Source: Eutreptiella sp. 'Long Island Sound 2002'
Lineage: Eukaryota; Euglenozoa; Euglenophyceae; Eutreptiales; Eutreptiaceae
Length of the DNA: 64,000 nt
NCBI GenBank assembly: GCA_964036045.1
Contig: OZ038383.1
Span: 63,245,725-63,309,724, forward strand
Direction: 5' to 3'
Below, one piece after another: positions 62,236 to 64,000 of this stretch (positions are counted from its first letter, which is position 1; every line of letters begins with the position of its first letter). The position numbers and the translations under genes were made by a program. The notes under the pieces were generated by a model. It saw only the letters and a program-made list of their open reading frames with translations, was not told the DNA's origin and did no database searches.

Positions 62236-63990
62236 ATGGACACAAAGAAGGAGGACACCGACGTGAGGACGGCGCCTGAGGTACCAACAATGCCAGCACC
62301 TGCTGAACCTGGACCTGGGCCTGGACCTAGCGCTGTACCTTCCGTGCCCTTACATGGGCCAGTGGACGTGGTTGATGACTCCCTGGAAGGACTTCAGTCG
62401 GCCTTCCGGGCCCTCTTAGTCGAGGAAGTGGACACCAACCGTGTGAAGAGAAAGAGGCAGAGAGAGAGAAGGATGCAGGAGAAAGCATTGCAGACGAAGG
62501 AGTAGACCATGAGCACGACCCGACGAGTGAGTCGACCTTCGAGGGCGCACCAAGCGCCTCTGGCCTCCACGCATCACCCCCTCCTACAACCACCACACTC
62601 CCTACTCCAGACCCAGCCGCTGCAACATCCACACCCATAATCACCCCGGCTATGGCTGAGGGCACAGGCTTTACTGGTATGCCTACGTACCCTGCCTATG
62701 GTGTGGACCCATCTACCACTGCGTGCCCAGAGGCAACTACCGCCGGTGAGCCAGTGGCCTCCAGTTCTGCGCCGCGCTGGTACGCGGAAGACTATCACCA
62801 TCCTCTACCCGCTACGGGAGCCTCTGTGGATGTTCCTGGGTATGCAACCCTGAGTGGGCTGAGGAGAGGCCCTGAGTCATGCGGGAGCAGGCCTAGAGGA
62901 TCGGGGAGATCCTCCAACAGGTCCCTGACGCGGTCGGAGATCAACGAGGCGCTCCGAGGAGCCACCTCTAAAATTGTTGGTGATCTCACTCAAGAGATTT
63001 GGGCTAAACTGGAGCCCCTGATTCCATCCCAAGCGTCACCTACCATCTTGGGAGTTTCACCCCACCGAGTACAGGCAAACCACCTGGTTGCAAGGTTGAA
63101 AAACACCCTGGGCAGCCTGAGGAGCCGACCGATGCCAACACCTGCTGTGATACCAAGAAGCCCTTTCATACCAAGAACGGCCCAGCCCCCCTACAGCTAC
63201 GTGGGGAATTCCACGAGAGCCGAGCTGAACCGGCTGGGGCTGACAGCTCTAAGGGCAATGGCTGACGTGGTGCCCTATGGCCCTAGTGACCTAGGCGGAG
63301 ACCCCTCTGACGATGAGCCGCCGTCCATGACTTCTGCTTCGCCCTCGGAGGACGACAACCCTGAGGACTCCAAGAACCCGAGTGGGCGGAAGAAGAAGAA
63401 GAAGAGGAAGACCAGGCGCCCTGAGGGACGTAGGTCTCAGGAGGCTAAGGCCATTGCCACCTCCAAGATCGTGGTGAACTTGCCTGAGTTCACAGGCAAG
63501 GATCTCAGCGAGTTCGCTGAGAATTTTGGCCGGTTCCTCCGAATGACTGGCCAAACCCATGCTAGTGGGCGAGTCAAGTGTGATCTGCTCCTGCAGTGCT
63601 GCAAGACCAAGTACCTGGAGAAGCAGGTCAAGCAGATCGTGACTAAATCCGCCACCTTTGCCGACGTGTTGGTTGCCTTGGAGAGGCAGTACCCTACCTA
63701 CAAAACTGACCTCTCAATCAGGGCCAAGATCCAGAACCTGGCCGTGCTGCCGAACAACCCCAAACCTGCCAGGGTCTCTGAGCTACTGGCTGACCTGGAT
63801 CACTAGGCTGGACGATTGACGCCCAGTTCTTAGAGCAGCGCACAGCCCACGTACTGAAACACGCCAGGGGGACAATCAAGAGACCGCGCGGGGCTGCCCC
63901 ACACCGCCAGAGGACAAACCACGGGCGACAACCCACCACACCAGACCTGGACACGGTGCCCCCCCCCCCCACCGGGAAGGCCACCACACA
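62236..63990 (+). pseudogene. LTR-retrotransposon gag, frameshifted and cut by the window edge
   Basis: ATG at 62236 (MDTKKEDTDVRTAPEVP). The frame changes near 62445 to EKEAEREKDAGESIADEG and runs on through MAEGTGF (62652) to 63806. The capsid-like part is LPEFTGKDLSEFAENFGRFLRM through YPTYKTDLSIRAKIQNLA (63480-63740), preceded by a Lys/Arg run (RKKKKKRKTRRPEGRR). A TAG at 63804 is followed by coding-like text in another frame. It assembles the particle shell if intact. The rest of the element lies beyond the window. Confidence 0.65.
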
Positions 63991-64000
63991 ACACAACACC

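Noticed and set aside
1-64000. CRISPR arrays, bacterial operons, ribosome-binding sites and rho-independent terminators
   Set aside because: Introns, LINE target duplications and chromodomain elements show eukaryotic DNA. The tandem arrays have no spacers and no cas-like genes.

Overview
The window is eukaryotic nuclear DNA and almost all of it is transposable elements and satellites. Evidence for a eukaryote: introns with GT...AG borders whose removal keeps reading frames in phase, non-LTR retrotransposons with 15-16 bp target-site duplications, a Ty3/gypsy polymerase with a C-terminal chromodomain, a piggyBac-type transposase, and long micro- and minisatellites. The GC-rich unicellular style (short introns, GC-rich minisatellites, RNase H-bearing LINEs) suggests an alga or another protist. 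I cannot name the species. No ordinary cellular housekeeping gene was recognised.

Layout. 1-2031: 96-bp minisatellite. 2032-2935: ~49-bp minisatellite whose unit folds as a hairpin. 3440-4450: TG/CA-rich higher-order repeat. 4480-32780: a nest of DNA transposons. Its two ends are inverted copies of each other and carry arrays of short TTCGTACGAA-like palindromes. Inside are: a ~2.3-kb element with ~105-bp terminal inverted repeats (4809-15546), split by LINE-A (5416-13814, minus strand); a minus-strand gene for a putative 2-oxoglutarate/Fe(II) oxygenase (about 15800-17691); LINE-B (17764-27131, plus strand); a decayed piggyBac-type transposase (27410-28490); and a multi-exon companion gene (29090-31900). 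32780-34880: a second DNA transposon with an unclassified transposase-like ORF. 35100-37300: ruined LINE with an RNase H domain. 38270-41516: decayed Ty3/gypsy chromovirus pol. 40727-55856: a 7.57-kb tandem duplication that starts inside the chromovirus integrase. 55300-57750: decayed proline/glutamine-rich minus-strand gene that crosses the duplication edge. 57750-62140: AT-richer intergenic DNA with a tRNA-like sequence. 62140-64000: primer-binding site and gag of another LTR retrotransposon, cut by the window edge.

How the parts relate. LINE-A and LINE-B are two members of one family, in opposite orientation, each with its own target-site duplication, so they inserted independently. The family has an unusual layout: ORF1 ends in an AlkB-type 2OG-Fe(II) dioxygenase domain, then a ~114-codon ORF2, then ORF3 with apurinic-type endonuclease, reverse transcriptase, RNase H and a zinc finger. 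Both ORF junctions are overlapping stop/start sites built on the same 11-nt box. A second, unrelated-looking 2OG-Fe(II) oxygenase lies in the DNA-transposon nest, so two kinds of mobile element here each carry an oxygenase of this fold. Several otherwise continuous reading frames are interrupted only by TAG codons, which may mean decay or may mean TAG is read as sense; the sequence alone cannot settle this.
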